Below the pieces are notes generated by a model. That model was given only the letters and a program-made list of their open reading frames with translations, did not search any database and was not told the DNA's origin. This document shows positions 1 through 7,908 of a DNA stretch of 35,654 nucleotides, piece by piece (position 1 is the stretch's first letter; each line of letters starts with the position of its first letter). The position numbers were made by a program, and so were the translations under genes. Where the stretch lies: the NCBI RefSeq assembly GCF_000373585.1, contig NZ_KB891900.1, positions 1-35,654 of the forward strand, read 5' to 3'. This DNA comes from Streptomyces sp. MspMP-M5. Its GTDB lineage: Bacteria > Actinomycetota > Actinomycetes > Streptomycetales > Streptomycetaceae.

Positions 1-387
1 TGCTGGGGCCGTGGGGGCGCCGCCTTTTTCCTTGTTACGGCAACGGTTACGGAGCGTGATTTGTTTCTGTGGAGTGTCACTGGATCGGGGGGTTTGGTGT
101 CGGGGGGATTCGGTGGGGGTGGTGGCGTTGGCCTGGGTCAGTAGGTGGGTGAACTCGGGGGTTACTCGGGCGGCGGCGCCGGGGCCGAGCACGATTTGGT
201 AGGTGTCGTCGTCGACCACTCCCAGGACGGCGGGGAGTGCTTTGAGGGCGTCGTCCTGGATCAAAGAGCGGTCCTTGACGCCCAGGCGGAGGCGGGTCAT
301 GCAGTGGGCGACTGAGGTGATGTTGTCGGCGCCGCCGACGAGGGGGAGGAGGGCGGCGGCGGTGGCGCGGTTTTTGTCTTCGGTCAT
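1..387 (-). CDS. murP: PTS transporter EIIB (EIIBC) subunit, MurNAc-type, partial
   Basis: The open frame runs off the left edge of the window, so only the N-terminal 129 residues are seen. It starts at ATG 387 with an AAGG ribosome site about 8 bases upstream. The first 75 residues form a PTS EIIB domain with the phosphorylated cysteine (C29) in the motif VAHCMTRLRLGV. A polar linker rich in T, P and R follows, and the membrane EIIC domain would lie beyond the edge. In this family EIIB passes phosphate from EIIA to the incoming sugar. The MurNAc assignment rests on the adjacent upstream murQ and murR genes on the same strand; the EIIB domain alone would also fit a glucose or GlcNAc permease. 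The low complexity of residues 85-129 leaves open a free-standing EIIB protein. Confidence 0.8.
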   Translation of the reverse strand, partial: MTEDKNRATAAALLPLVGGADNITSVAHCMTRLRLGVKDRSLIQDDALKALPAVLGVVDDDTYQIVLGPGAAARVTPEFTHLLTQANATTPTESPRHQTPRSSDTPQKQITLRNRCRNKEKGGAPTAPA

Positions 388-496
388 GTGTGGCGCCTTG
401 CTGTGGGGGCGGGAGTGGTGTGAGCAATGGGGAGGGTGGAGGGGAGGGGTGGGAAGGGGTTGGGTTGATGTTGCGTCAGGTTTGGTGGATGTGGCG

Positions 497-1444
497 TCAG
501 GTGGTTTGGGTGGGGGTGGATTGGAGGGCGGTGCGGAGGTGGCCCTTGGTGGTGTTGAGGAGGCGGGCGGCCTCGTGGGCGTCGACGCCGCCGAGCAGGA
601 CGAGGATGGCGTTCTTCACCTCGCCGTCGGTCTCGGTGAGGGCGGCCTCGATCTCGAGGTCGGTGGCACCGGTGGCGAGTGCGACGATGCGGCGTGAGCG
701 GGCACGCAGTTTGTCGTTGGAGGCGCGGACGTCGACCATCAGATTCCCGTAGGTCTTGCCCAGGCGGATCATGGTGATCGTCGAGATCATGTTGAGGACG
801 AGCTTCTGGGCGGTGCCGGCTTTGAGACGGGTGGAGCCGGTGATCAGTTCGGGCCCGACGACGATCTCGATGCCGTGCTCGGCGGCCGCGGCGAGGGCGG
901 AATCGGCGTTGCAGGACAGGCCGATGGTGAGGGCGCCGATGGCGCGGGCGTGTTCGACGGCGCCGACGGCATAGGGGGTGCGGCCGGAGGCGGAGATGCC
1001 GACGACGGTGTCGCGGTCGGCGATGGCGAGGGCGGTGAGGTCGGCGGCGGCCAGCTCCTTGCTGTCTTCGGCGCCCTCGACGGCGGTGACCATTGCGGAC
1101 GGGCCGCCGGCGATCAGGCCGAGGATCTCCGAGGGGTCGGTGTTGAAGGTGGGCGGGCATTCGCTGGCGTCCAGGACGCCGAGGCGGCCGGCCGTACCGG
1201 CGCCGGCGTAGATCAGGCGGCCGCCGCGGGCCATGCGGGCGGCGATGGCGTCGATGGCGGCGGCGATCTCGGGGAGGCGTTCGGCGACGGCGGCGGGGAC
1301 GGTGGTGTCCTCGTCGTTCATCAGGCGGGCGATGTCGAGGGTGGGGCGGCGGTCGATGTCGGCGAGGTCGGGGCGGAATTCCTCTGTGGTGAGGGTTGCC
1401 AACTGGGTGCGGAGGGTTGAGTAGTTGGGGTCGGTGGGTGGCAT
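497..1444 (-). CDS. murQ: N-acetylmuramic acid 6-phosphate etherase MurQ
   Basis: This 315-residue protein has the full MurQ layout. A SIS domain with the sugar-phosphate loop GRLIYAGAGTAGRLG lies at about residues 75-89. The catalytic region LDASECPPTF follows, with E95 matching the acidic catalyst of the E. coli enzyme. ISASGRTPYAVGA lies at about 150-162, and a C-terminal UBA-like helical part ends the protein. The enzyme cleaves the D-lactyl ether of MurNAc-6-P to give GlcNAc-6-P in the cytoplasm, feeding cell-wall sugar into amino-sugar catabolism. The start at 1444 is supported by AAGGAG 8 bases upstream. The gene lies between the regulator (1653-2612) and the PTS gene (1-387), all on the minus strand. 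The 208-bp gap to murR could hold a second promoter, but no copy of the murR operator motif is seen there. Confidence 0.95.
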   Translation of the reverse strand: MPPTDPNYSTLRTQLATLTTEEFRPDLADIDRRPTLDIARLMNDEDTTVPAAVAERLPEIAAAIDAIAARMARGGRLIYAGAGTAGRLGVLDASECPPTFNTDPSEILGLIAGGPSAMVTAVEGAEDSKELAAADLTALAIADRDTVVGISASGRTPYAVGAVEHARAIGALTIGLSCNADSALAAAAEHGIEIVVGPELITGSTRLKAGTAQKLVLNMISTITMIRLGKTYGNLMVDVRASNDKLRARSRRIVALATGATDLEIEAALTETDGEVKNAILVLLGGVDAHEAARLLNTTKGHLRTALQSTPTQTT

Positions 1445-1652
1445 GGGTGGGGCTCCTTGGTGGCGGGGCGGGGGCGTGGTGGGGTGGTGGGTGTCGGGTC
1501 TGGGTGGGGGTGGCGCGGGGTGGTCGGGTGTTTCGACGTGCCGTGGGGGTGCCGAGGGTTTGCGCTGGGGGGCTCGCCGGTGAGGGTGCCGTTTTGCCTG
1601 CCTGTGCCGTCCCAGCGGTATGGCTGCGCGTTGGCTGGGTGCAGGTGGCGGG

Positions 1653-2612
1653 TCAGTGGCGGGGGTTGTGGCGGTGGGCGAGGGCTTCGTAGGAGGCGGA
1701 GAGGGCGGGGGCGGCGGTTTCGTAGGTGCGTTGGGCGACGCCTATGAAGAGGCAGTCGACGACGAGGAGCTGGCTGGTGCGGGAGGACATGGCCGCGGGG
1801 CGCAGCTCGCTCTCGCGGGCCGTGGAGGTCGTCAGGATGTGGTCGGCGTAGGCGGCGATCTCGCCGTCGGGGCGGCCGGTGATGGCGATCGTCGTCGCGC
1901 CGTGGTCGAAAGCGACGCGCAGCGGCTCTATGACGTCCGTCGTGCGGCCGGAATGGGTGATCGCGATGGCCACGTCGCGTGCCCGCATCTGGACGGCGTT
2001 GGTGACGGCGAGGTGCGGGTCGGAGTGGGCATGGGCGATCAGGCCGATGCGGAGCAGCTTCTGGACCAGGTCCTGGGCGACGAGGTTGGAGGCCCCTATG
2101 CCGTAGACGTCGATGCGGCGGGCGGCGGCGAGGGCGGCGACGGAGGCTTCGAGCTGGGTGACGTCCAGCGCGGCGGCGGTGTCGGCGAGGCACTGCTGCT
2201 CTTCCTGCGCGAGCTTGGCGACCACGTCGATGAGGGAGTCGTCGACCGCTATGTCCGCCGTGACGGCGGGGGCGCTGCCGGCCTCCTGCTGTGCGGCGAG
2301 CGCGGCGAGGGCGAGGCGCAGGTCGCGGTAGCCGGGGTAGCCCAGGAGGCGGGAGGTGCGGACGACGGTGGCTTCGCTGGTGCCGGTGCGCTCGGCGAGG
2401 CCGGTGACGGTGAGGGCGGCGCAGCCGGCCGGGTCGCCGGCGACGGTCTCGGCGACCCGCTGCATGGAGCGGGTCATCGTCGGGGCGAGTGTGCGGACCT
2501 TGGCGGCCAGGGCCGCGGGTGGGGGCGGGGGGGCCGGTGGGGATGTGGGAGATGTTGGAGGAGGCGGGGTCTGTCCGGCGGTGGTGAAAGTTTCCTTCAC
2601 TGCGTTATTCAT
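1653..2612 (-). CDS. murR: MurR/RpiR-family transcriptional regulator
   Basis: The protein has 319 residues. After a Pro/Ala-rich leader of about 40 residues comes an RpiR-type helix-turn-helix (residues about 40-115, with LAERTGTSEATVVRTSRLLGY). A SIS sugar-phosphate-binding domain follows at about 150-290 (IDVYGIGASNLVAQD, AITHSGRTTDVIE). Such proteins sense amino-sugar phosphates. Position directly upstream of murQ and the PTS gene makes MurNAc-6-P the likely ligand. The ATG at 2612 has no clear ribosome site and abuts a perfect palindrome, so the mRNA may be leaderless. A second palindrome lies within codons 5-10. The in-frame Met at residue 46 is too close to the HTH to be a good alternative start. 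Confidence 0.88.
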   Translation of the reverse strand: MNNAVKETFTTAGQTPPPPTSPTSPPAPPPPPAALAAKVRTLAPTMTRSMQRVAETVAGDPAGCAALTVTGLAERTGTSEATVVRTSRLLGYPGYRDLRLALAALAAQQEAGSAPAVTADIAVDDSLIDVVAKLAQEEQQCLADTAAALDVTQLEASVAALAAARRIDVYGIGASNLVAQDLVQKLLRIGLIAHAHSDPHLAVTNAVQMRARDVAIAITHSGRTTDVIEPLRVAFDHGATTIAITGRPDGEIAAYADHILTTSTARESELRPAAMSSRTSQLLVVDCLFIGVAQRTYETAAPALSASYEALAHRHNPRH

Positions 2613-2630
2613 GAGTGAAAGATATTTTCA
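2585..2630. promoter_or_regulatory. Tandem operator-like palindromes at the murR start
   Basis: Two 15-bp sites, TGAAAGTTTCCTTCA (2585-2599) and TGAAAGATATTTTCA (2616-2630), share the form TGAAA-N5-(T/C)TTCA. The second has perfect 5-bp arms and the first has one mismatch. Their centres are 31 bp apart, about three helical turns. They flank the murR start codon, as expected for autoregulation by an RpiR-type dimer or tetramer. No other copy was noticed in the region. Assignment to MurR itself is inference from position. Confidence 0.6.
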
Positions 2631-2759
2631 GGGTCGGGGTGCGTCAATACCCTGCGTGAAGGCTGTGGATAGGTGGAGGGGGAAGGGCGAGTGCGGGCCG
2701 TGCGTCGGGCTGCCTGTGGATAAGTCGGCCGGTCGGCGGCTGCGCGCGAGAATGAGGTC

Positions 2760-3122
2760 ATGGAGCTGGAACAGGCATTGCACGCCGCGCGAGCGCTGGT
2801 GCTCGCCGACCTGATGGCAGATGACGTAGCGGACGCCGAGATCGTCTCGCTCGTCGAGGATGCGGTCACGCATCGCCGATGGTGGGTGGAGCAGTGGCCT
2901 GAGGGTGCCTCGTTCGTCGCGGGGCTGATAGCGCAGGACGTCCAGGACGCGCTGCTGGAGCGGTACGGCCGTTGGCCGCTGTGCCCGGTGTGTACGGAGT
3001 CCGGTGATCCCCATGCGCTCGATGTGGAGCCGGAGTTGGGCCCGGATCCGCACTGGGTGTGTCCGAAGACGGCGGTCGCCGTCGCCCCGGTCGGGCGGCT
3101 GCGCGCGCCGACGGAGGGCTGA
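2760..3122 (+). CDS. Conserved hypothetical protein with a CPVC motif
   Basis: The 120-residue soluble protein is acidic and helical in its first 90 residues. It ends with CPVC (about residues 81-84) and a later VCPK, which could form a small metal site. I recognise no named domain. It is divergent from murR, and its stop is one base before the GTG of the following DUF4031 gene, so the two are probably co-transcribed and translationally coupled. No strong ribosome site is seen before the ATG. Function is unknown. Confidence 0.7.
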   Translation: MELEQALHAARALVLADLMADDVADAEIVSLVEDAVTHRRWWVEQWPEGASFVAGLIAQDVQDALLERYGRWPLCPVCTESGDPHALDVEPELGPDPHWVCPKTAVAVAPVGRLRAPTEG

Positions 3123-3123
3123 G

Positions 3124-3384
3124 GTGGCGATCTACATCGACCCGCCCACATGGCCGGGGCACGGTCGTATGTGGTCGCACCTGGTGAGTGACCGGTCGTT
3201 CGACGAACTGCACCGCTTCGCGGCCGCGCTCGGTGCGCCGCGACGGGCCTTCGAGCGCGACCACTACGACCTGCCGGCCGAGCGGTATGACGATGCCGTG
3301 CGGGCGGGAGCGGTGGCGGTCGGTTCCAAGGAGCTGGTCCGCCGGCTCACGGAGGCGGGGCTGCGGCGGCCGAAGGGGCGGTGA
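3124..3384 (+). CDS. DUF4031 domain-containing protein
   Basis: The 86-residue protein reads MAIYIDPPTWPGHGRMWSHL, the hallmark start of DUF4031. It continues with a conserved D-RSFDELH-F helix, ERDHYDLP and a C-terminal VGSKELVRRL. I chose the GTG at 3124 because the domain begins at its second residue and the GAGG just upstream overlaps the end of the previous gene. The family is widespread in actinobacteria. No biochemical role is known to me; the conserved H, D and Y residues would suit a small metal or nucleotide-binding fold, but that is speculation. Confidence 0.85.
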   Translation: MAIYIDPPTWPGHGRMWSHLVSDRSFDELHRFAAALGAPRRAFERDHYDLPAERYDDAVRAGAVAVGSKELVRRLTEAGLRRPKGR

Positions 3385-3496
3385 GGGCGGGGTGGGGGTG
3401 GGGCCCCCGGGGGGGAGGGGGAGGGAGGGGAAGGCCCCAGGGGCCATCGACTACCGGCCGCCCGATCGCCCCATCGCCAAGGTCACCCCCAGTGCC

Positions 3497-4450
3497 TCAC
3501 CTGCTCCCCGCGCGTTTGAAGTTGTCCTCCAGCCTTCGGCCCGGTTCGGGGCCGCTGGGGTTCTCGGGGCGGAACGTCAGCAGGGATCCGTGGTCGAACA
3601 CCCCGTACGTGGACGGGGGCGGCGCGTGGAGCCAGGACTCGTCTTCCGCGCTGCGGTCCTCGGAGCACTTCCGGTGGGTCGTCAGGGTCGGGGTGGAAAA
3701 GGTGACCTCGTCGCCGGTGAAGTGGGCGCGGGCGGTGAAGTCGTTGCAGGGGAGCTTGCCGGTCATCGTGCCGTCCTCGTGGAAGATCCAGGAGACCTTG
3801 GCGTCTTTCGGGCCCTCGTACTGGCCGCCGTCGTCGTACTGGGCGAAGTAGAAGTCCCACTGCGTGTCGAAGAAGCCCTGGGCGGGGCGGATCTCGCTGA
3901 GGGTGAGGTAGTCGCCGCGGTCGTTCGTCAGGTCCACGAGCCTTGCCGAGCCGTCATCGGGGGTGTGTTTCCGCTCGGACAGGGTGAGGTGCCCGGTGAA
4001 GAGCGCGCCGACCTGCTGCTCGAAGTTCGCGATGGCCTGCGGGCATCCGTCGGACTCGGCCTTCGGCCCGGTCTCCGTGAGCGTGAGGTCGGTGGCCCGG
4101 ACGTCCGCCGTCAGCCGGAAGGGAGTGCAGCCGTAGGTCCCCGACACCGTGCCGTCGCGGTGGAACTCGACCCAGTTCCCGAGGTGCGCGGTCTCTTCGG
4201 TGGGGTCCGGCGACCTGAACTCCCGGCCGTCGAGCCGGCCGCGGTCGAAACCCAGGACCGCGCCCACCAACAGGTCGCCGGGGCCGCCCAGGAGTTTCCT
4301 GGCGGCGGTGCCCCCGCCGTCGGCCCGTTCGGGGGCGGCGCTGGACGTGGTGAGCGTCAGCAGCGCGGCCACCAGGGCGACGGCGGGGGCGAGGGCTCTT
4401 CGGAGTGGGCGCATGTGCGAACGACGTTCGTGGACGCCGGACGGTTGCAT
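3497..4450 (-). CDS. Secreted META-domain (HslJ-like) protein
   Basis: The 317-residue protein has an export signal (MRPLRRALAPAVALVAALLT from residue 13, probable cleavage after SSA). Two META-like repeats follow: residues about 88-180 (GTVSGTYGC, then a C-P and a DYLTL end) and about 195-300 (GTMTGKLPCNDF, then HRKC and a GSLLTF end). Each keeps a pair of cysteines that could form a disulfide. META domains occur in HslJ and related envelope proteins; their role in Streptomyces is unclear. The ATG at 4450 has a GAGGG site. The ATG at 4414 would give a tidier signal peptide but lacks a ribosome site. The gene is convergent with the DUF4031 gene across 112 bp of very G-rich sequence. Confidence 0.82.
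   Translation of the reverse strand: MQPSGVHERRSHMRPLRRALAPAVALVAALLTLTTSSAAPERADGGGTAARKLLGGPGDLLVGAVLGFDRGRLDGREFRSPDPTEETAHLGNWVEFHRDGTVSGTYGCTPFRLTADVRATDLTLTETGPKAESDGCPQAIANFEQQVGALFTGHLTLSERKHTPDDGSARLVDLTNDRGDYLTLSEIRPAQGFFDTQWDFYFAQYDDGGQYEGPKDAKVSWIFHEDGTMTGKLPCNDFTARAHFTGDEVTFSTPTLTTHRKCSEDRSAEDESWLHAPPPSTYGVFDHGSLLTFRPENPSGPEPGRRLEDNFKRAGSR
4418..4430. promoter_or_regulatory. Short perfect palindrome at the META gene start
   Basis: CGAACG-A-CGTTCG is a 13-bp perfect inverted repeat. It lies between the two possible start codons of the META-domain gene (4450 and 4414). If 4414 is the real start, the site covers the translation initiation region. It may be an operator, but palindromes of this size also occur by chance in GC-rich DNA. 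Confidence 0.25.
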
Positions 4451-4478
4451 GCGCCGCCCTCAGGAGCGTTCGGCGGCC

Positions 4479-5753
4479 TCAGTGGCGGTCGGCGACCTCC
4501 GGGGAGCGGGCGGCGGACGCCGCGTCGGAGGCCGGTGCCGAGGTCGCGACGACGCGGGAGCGGGCCGAGGCGCGGTGGAGGCGGAAGGCGACGGCGGTGG
4601 TGAGCACGGCGACGGCGGCGAGGGCGGCACCGGTCCAGGCGACGGCGGGGTAGCCCCAGCCGGCGCTGATGGCCAGGCCGCCGAGCCAGGGGCCGAGGGT
4701 GTTGCCGATGTTGAAGGCGGCCGTGGTGGTGGCGCCGGCGAGGGTCGGGGCGGCGTTCGCCACGTTGAACATCCGGGCGTTGAGCGCCGGGGCCGTGGTG
4801 AAGGCGGTGACGCCGAGCATGAGGGAGAGGGCGACGGCGGCGACCGGGCTGTGCGCGGTGAGCGCCAGGACGGTGAGGACCGCGGTGGAGGCCGCGATGC
4901 CGCTGAAGAGGGTGCCGAAGAGGTGCGCGTCGGCGATCCGGCCGCCGATGAACGTGCCGATCAGCGCGCCGACGCCGAAGAGGGCGAGCACCGTCGGGAC
5001 CCAGCTCTCGGCGAGGCCGGCGGTGTCGGTCAGCAGCGGGGAGAGGTAGGAGAAGAGGGCGAAGACCGCGGCGCCGTTCATGGCGGTGGCGATCAGTGCC
5101 AGCCAGACCTGCTTGTCCCGGTAGATGGTCAGTTCGCGGCGGAGCCGGGGGCGGTCCTCGCCGGTGGGCACTTCGGTGCGCGGGACGAGGGCGATGACGC
5201 CGACGAGGCCGATCACGGAGAGTCCGGCCACCGCCCAGAAGGCGGCGCGCCAGCCGGCGTGCTGGCCGAGCAGCGCACCGGCGGGGACGCCGGCGATGTT
5301 GGCGATGCTCAGTCCGCCGACCATGACGGCCATGGCGCGGGCCCGGGCGGTGACCGGGACGAGTGAGACGGCCACGGCCGCGCCCACCGCCCAGAAGCCG
5401 GCGCAGGCCAGGGCGCTGATCACCCGGGAGGCGAAGAGGACGGCGTAGGAGGGCGCCAGGGCGCCGGCGGCCTGGCCGAGGCCGAAGATCGCGAGCAGGG
5501 TGATCAGGGTGGTGCGGCGGGGGAGGCGGAGCGTCGCGGCGGCCAGTACGGGGGCGCCGACCACCATGCCGATGGCGAAGGCGGAGACCAGCAGACCCGC
5601 CTGCGGGATGGAGACCCCGAGGTCGCGGGCGAGCGGCTGGAGGATGCCGGAGAGCATGAACTCGCTGGTGCCCAGGGCGAATACGGAGAGGCCGAGGACG
5701 TAGACGGCGAGCGGGAGGCGGGCGCGGGGACGGGGGGTGGATGGTGCTGGCAT
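4479..5753 (-). CDS. Cmx/CmrA-like MFS drug efflux transporter
   Basis: The 424-residue protein has about 12 membrane segments and belongs to the DHA1 drug:proton antiporters. The start PLAVYVLGLSVFALGTSEFM, the early SIPQAGLLVSAFAIGMVVGAP loop and LSIANIAGVPAGALLGQ resemble the Cmx/CmrA chloramphenicol exporters of actinobacteria. The frame stays open upstream to 5921, but that stretch is repetitive and non-membrane. I place the start at ATG 5753, four residues before a Pro/Arg stretch; ATG 5786 is the alternative. Neither has a strong ribosome site. Substrate cannot be read from sequence. A 19-bp palindrome just upstream suggests control by a dimeric regulator that is not encoded nearby. 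Confidence 0.85.
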   Translation of the reverse strand: MPAPSTPRPRARLPLAVYVLGLSVFALGTSEFMLSGILQPLARDLGVSIPQAGLLVSAFAIGMVVGAPVLAAATLRLPRRTTLITLLAIFGLGQAAGALAPSYAVLFASRVISALACAGFWAVGAAVAVSLVPVTARARAMAVMVGGLSIANIAGVPAGALLGQHAGWRAAFWAVAGLSVIGLVGVIALVPRTEVPTGEDRPRLRRELTIYRDKQVWLALIATAMNGAAVFALFSYLSPLLTDTAGLAESWVPTVLALFGVGALIGTFIGGRIADAHLFGTLFSGIAASTAVLTVLALTAHSPVAAVALSLMLGVTAFTTAPALNARMFNVANAAPTLAGATTTAAFNIGNTLGPWLGGLAISAGWGYPAVAWTGAALAAVAVLTTAVAFRLHRASARSRVVATSAPASDAASAARSPEVADRH

Positions 5754-5810
5754 GACAGGTACCAACCGTGGAATGGGTGCTGACATTCCCGGTCGGCGAG
5801 GTGTCGTTCG

Positions 5811-5829
5811 CCACGTGGAGTCCACGTGG
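5811..5829. promoter_or_regulatory. 19-bp perfect inverted repeat upstream of the efflux gene
   Basis: Arms CCACGTGGA (5811-5819) and TCCACGTGG (5821-5829) are exact reverse complements around one central G. Each arm contains the palindrome CCACGTGG, so the same 8-mer occurs twice, 11 bp apart, on one helical face. It lies 25-75 bases upstream of the possible efflux-gene starts, as a repressor site would. Confidence 0.6.
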
Positions 5830-5885
5830 ATTCCGTCACGCGGAGTCCGCGCCGGGGCCCGGTGGGGCCGGTCGGACGCCGTCCT

Positions 5886-5949
5886 GGACCGGTCTGCCAG
5901 TGTGCCGGACCGGTCCGCCACTCTGCCGGTCCGTCGCTCTGCACCGGTC
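5886..5949. repeat. Cluster of (A/G)CCGGTC repeats
   Basis: The heptamer occurs at 5888, 5909, 5925 (GCCGGTC) and 5943. The first two copies sit in the longer GGACCGGTC, 21 bp apart. Spacings are 21, 16 and 18 bp. The cluster lies between the HD-domain gene and the efflux gene, within the efflux promoter region. It could be a set of half-sites or simple repeat expansion. Confidence 0.4.
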
Positions 5950-5963
5950 GGCCCGCGTCCCGA

Positions 5964-6623
5964 TCAGCCGCTCTCCAGAAGGGCGAGCTCCGTCGCGACG
6001 TTGTGGCGCGCCGGTGCCTCCCACCGGTCGTGGCCCGTCGGGGTCCTGAACAGGCGGGGGAGTGCGAGGAGTTGGCGGAGGACGGCGGCGCGGCCGGCCC
6101 GGAAGTCCGGGTCGGGGACGAAGTCGTACTCGGCGCGGACCGCGGCGGCGTAGGCGGCGTAGGCGTCGGGGGAGCCGGCCAGTACGGCCAGGTCGGCGTC
6201 GCACAGGACGGCGCCGTCGCGGTCGTCGGGGGCCGGGTCGTGGGTGACGGTGAGGCGGACGAGGCGGGCGACCTCGGCGGTGCGCGCCTGGGTGATGCCC
6301 AGTTCGGGGAGGGCGCGTTCGGCGAGGGCGGCGCTGCGTTCCTCGTTCTCGGAGCGGTCGGGCCGGTAGACGGCGTCGTGGAACCACGCGGCCAGTTGGA
6401 CGGCGGGCAGATCGTCGGCGTGTGCGGCGAGTTCGTCGATCCGGTCGAGGACGGCGGTGAGGTGGTCGGTGGTGTGGTAGCGGCGCTGCGGCTCGGCCCA
6501 GCGGCGCAGGAGGTTGTCCGCGTACGGGGCGGGGGCGGGGCCTTCCCGGGTGCCGCGGGCCCGGGCCACGGTGGCGGCCCAGCGGGCGGCCAGGTCGGGG
6601 CGGGAGTCGGTCATGGGCGTCAT
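5964..6623 (-). CDS. HD-superfamily metal-dependent phosphohydrolase
   Basis: The 219-residue soluble protein carries the metal ligands of the predicted HD phosphohydrolase family: RRYHTTDHL at residues 47-55, WFHDAVY at 80-86 and CDADLAVL at about 141-148. Its length fits the single-domain family. The substrate is unknown; relatives hydrolyse nucleotides or other phosphate esters in the cytoplasm. ATG codons at 6623 and 6614 are both possible starts, with only weak ribosome sites. It lies upstream of the efflux gene on the same strand, but a 177-bp repeat-rich gap argues for separate promoters. Confidence 0.85.
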   Translation of the reverse strand: MTPMTDSRPDLAARWAATVARARGTREGPAPAPYADNLLRRWAEPQRRYHTTDHLTAVLDRIDELAAHADDLPAVQLAAWFHDAVYRPDRSENEERSAALAERALPELGITQARTAEVARLVRLTVTHDPAPDDRDGAVLCDADLAVLAGSPDAYAAYAAAVRAEYDFVPDPDFRAGRAAVLRQLLALPRLFRTPTGHDRWEAPARHNVATELALLESG

Positions 6624-6962
6624 TGTGCCGGGTCAGGGGGACGGTGCGGGCCTGCGGGTCCAGGGGGATGTCGAAGGTGCCGCCGTCGTGGACGGAGTCC
6701 GGGTGAGGGCTGATCCACACGCGCGTTGTGAGGCGGTTTCGGGGTGGTGGCGGAGGGGGTGACGGGGGCGTCGGGGGTGGATTTCGGCCGCGTCGCGGGG
6801 CGGGTGCGGGTGCGGTGGTCGGGGAGCGCTTAGGGTGGGTATTGGACTAGACCTGTGTGGTGTGGGTGGGGCGGCGGGCCGTGGCGCGAGCGCTCGGTGC
6901 CGTTCCGGCCGCCCGCCCCGCGCGCCTGGGCCACGTCGTTCGTCAGCGGAAGGTTGGGTCGT
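6624..6962. other. Intergenic region between HD gene and cutC
   Basis: This 339-bp divergent spacer is GC-rich up to about 6830 with no convincing gene. A minus-strand frame through 6624-6720 reads as protein for about 30 residues but runs on into an antisense frame of the HD gene, so I do not call it. The only clear signal is the dre-like box at 6841-6856. The cutC leader after it is GC-rich with no clear hairpin noticed. Confidence 0.5.
6841..6856. promoter_or_regulatory. DasR (dre)-like site upstream of cutC
   Basis: ATTGGACTAGACCTGT keeps the core TGG-N-CTAGACC of the known dre consensus ACTGGTCTAGACCACT, with 11 of 16 positions identical. It lies 107 bp before the cutC start. DasR is the GntR-type repressor of GlcNAc metabolism in Streptomyces. 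Whether it binds here is inference. Confidence 0.5.
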
Positions 6963-7685
6963 ATGAATCAGCGCGCGCTCCTGGAGGTGATCGCGCTCGG
7001 TCCCGAGGACGCGGTCGCCGCGCAGGCCGGCGGTGCCGACCGCCTGGAACTGGTCGCGGACATGGCGGCGGACGGGCTGACCCCGCCGCGCGCCACGTTC
7101 GCGGCGATCCGGGCGGCCGTCGACATCCCGCTGCGGGTGATGCTGCGCGCCGCCGACGGCTTCGCGGCGGGCGACGCGGGAGACGTGGCCGCGCTGTGCG
7201 CGGCGGCCGAGGCGCTGCGCGCGGAGGGCGCCGAGGAGTTCGTCCTGGGCTTCCTGACGCCCGAGGGGCGGCCGGACCTGGCGGCGGTCACGGCGCTGGC
7301 CGAGGTGCTCGACGGGTGCCGGTGGACGTTCCACCGGGCCATCGACCGGGCCGTCGACCGGGACGCGCTCCGCAGGGAACTGGCGGGCCTCGCCGGCCTC
7401 GACACGTATCTGACCGCCGGCGCCGCGGACGGGGTCGGCGCGGGCCTGGCGACGCTCGTCGCCGAGCAGGCGCGCACGGCCGCGGACGAGCCCGGGTACG
7501 CGCCGCGGATCCTGGTGGGCGGCGGGCTCACCCTCGCGCACCTGCCGGAGCTGCGGGCGGCCGGGCTGGACGCGTTCCACATCGGGGGCGCGGCTCGGCC
7601 CGGCGGGTGGAGCGCGCCGGTGGACGCGGCTGCGGTGCGGGAGTGGCGGGCGGCGCTGGATGTGCCTGTGGTGGCGCCGGTCTAG
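6963..7685 (+). CDS. cutC: CutC-family protein
   Basis: The 240-residue TIM-barrel protein matches CutC from its first strand (LLEVIALGPEDAVAAQAGGADRLEL, residues 6-30). It continues with a DGLTPP loop, RVMLRAADGF, EFVLGFL and WTFHRAIDR, and ends in ILVGGGL and FHIGGAAR. CutC was named for copper tolerance in E. coli, but its real reaction is not settled and the fold suggests a sugar or phosphate ligand. The ATG at 6963 follows GGAAGG. It is a single gene with its own leader. The dre-like site in front would tie it to amino-sugar control rather than copper. Confidence 0.9.
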   Translation: MNQRALLEVIALGPEDAVAAQAGGADRLELVADMAADGLTPPRATFAAIRAAVDIPLRVMLRAADGFAAGDAGDVAALCAAAEALRAEGAEEFVLGFLTPEGRPDLAAVTALAEVLDGCRWTFHRAIDRAVDRDALRRELAGLAGLDTYLTAGAADGVGAGLATLVAEQARTAADEPGYAPRILVGGGLTLAHLPELRAAGLDAFHIGGAARPGGWSAPVDAAAVREWRAALDVPVVAPV

Positions 7686-7908
7686 GTGCGGTCCCCCCCC
7701 CGGCTCGTGCCCGCGGCCGCGCGGACGTGCGGCGAACCCGAGATAGTGCCGCATACCCCGAGGTGATGCGGAAAAAGGGAAAGCGCGCCGGACCTACCCG
7801 TTGGTAGCATTTGCGCGAATCGGCATGGGGGGACCAATTCGCCGGCTCGGGGGAGGCGTTTTCCTCCGGCCGCCCTCCGGCCCGCACCACGCATCGCCAG
7901 GAGGGCAG

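Noticed and set aside
4149..5366. 405-codon plus-strand frame
   Set aside because: It is antisense of the efflux transporter, composed of G/D/E/A repeats.
6624..6720. Minus-strand frame with a protein-like segment upstream of the HD gene
   Set aside because: It is short, has no ribosome site and runs into an antisense-type frame of the HD gene.
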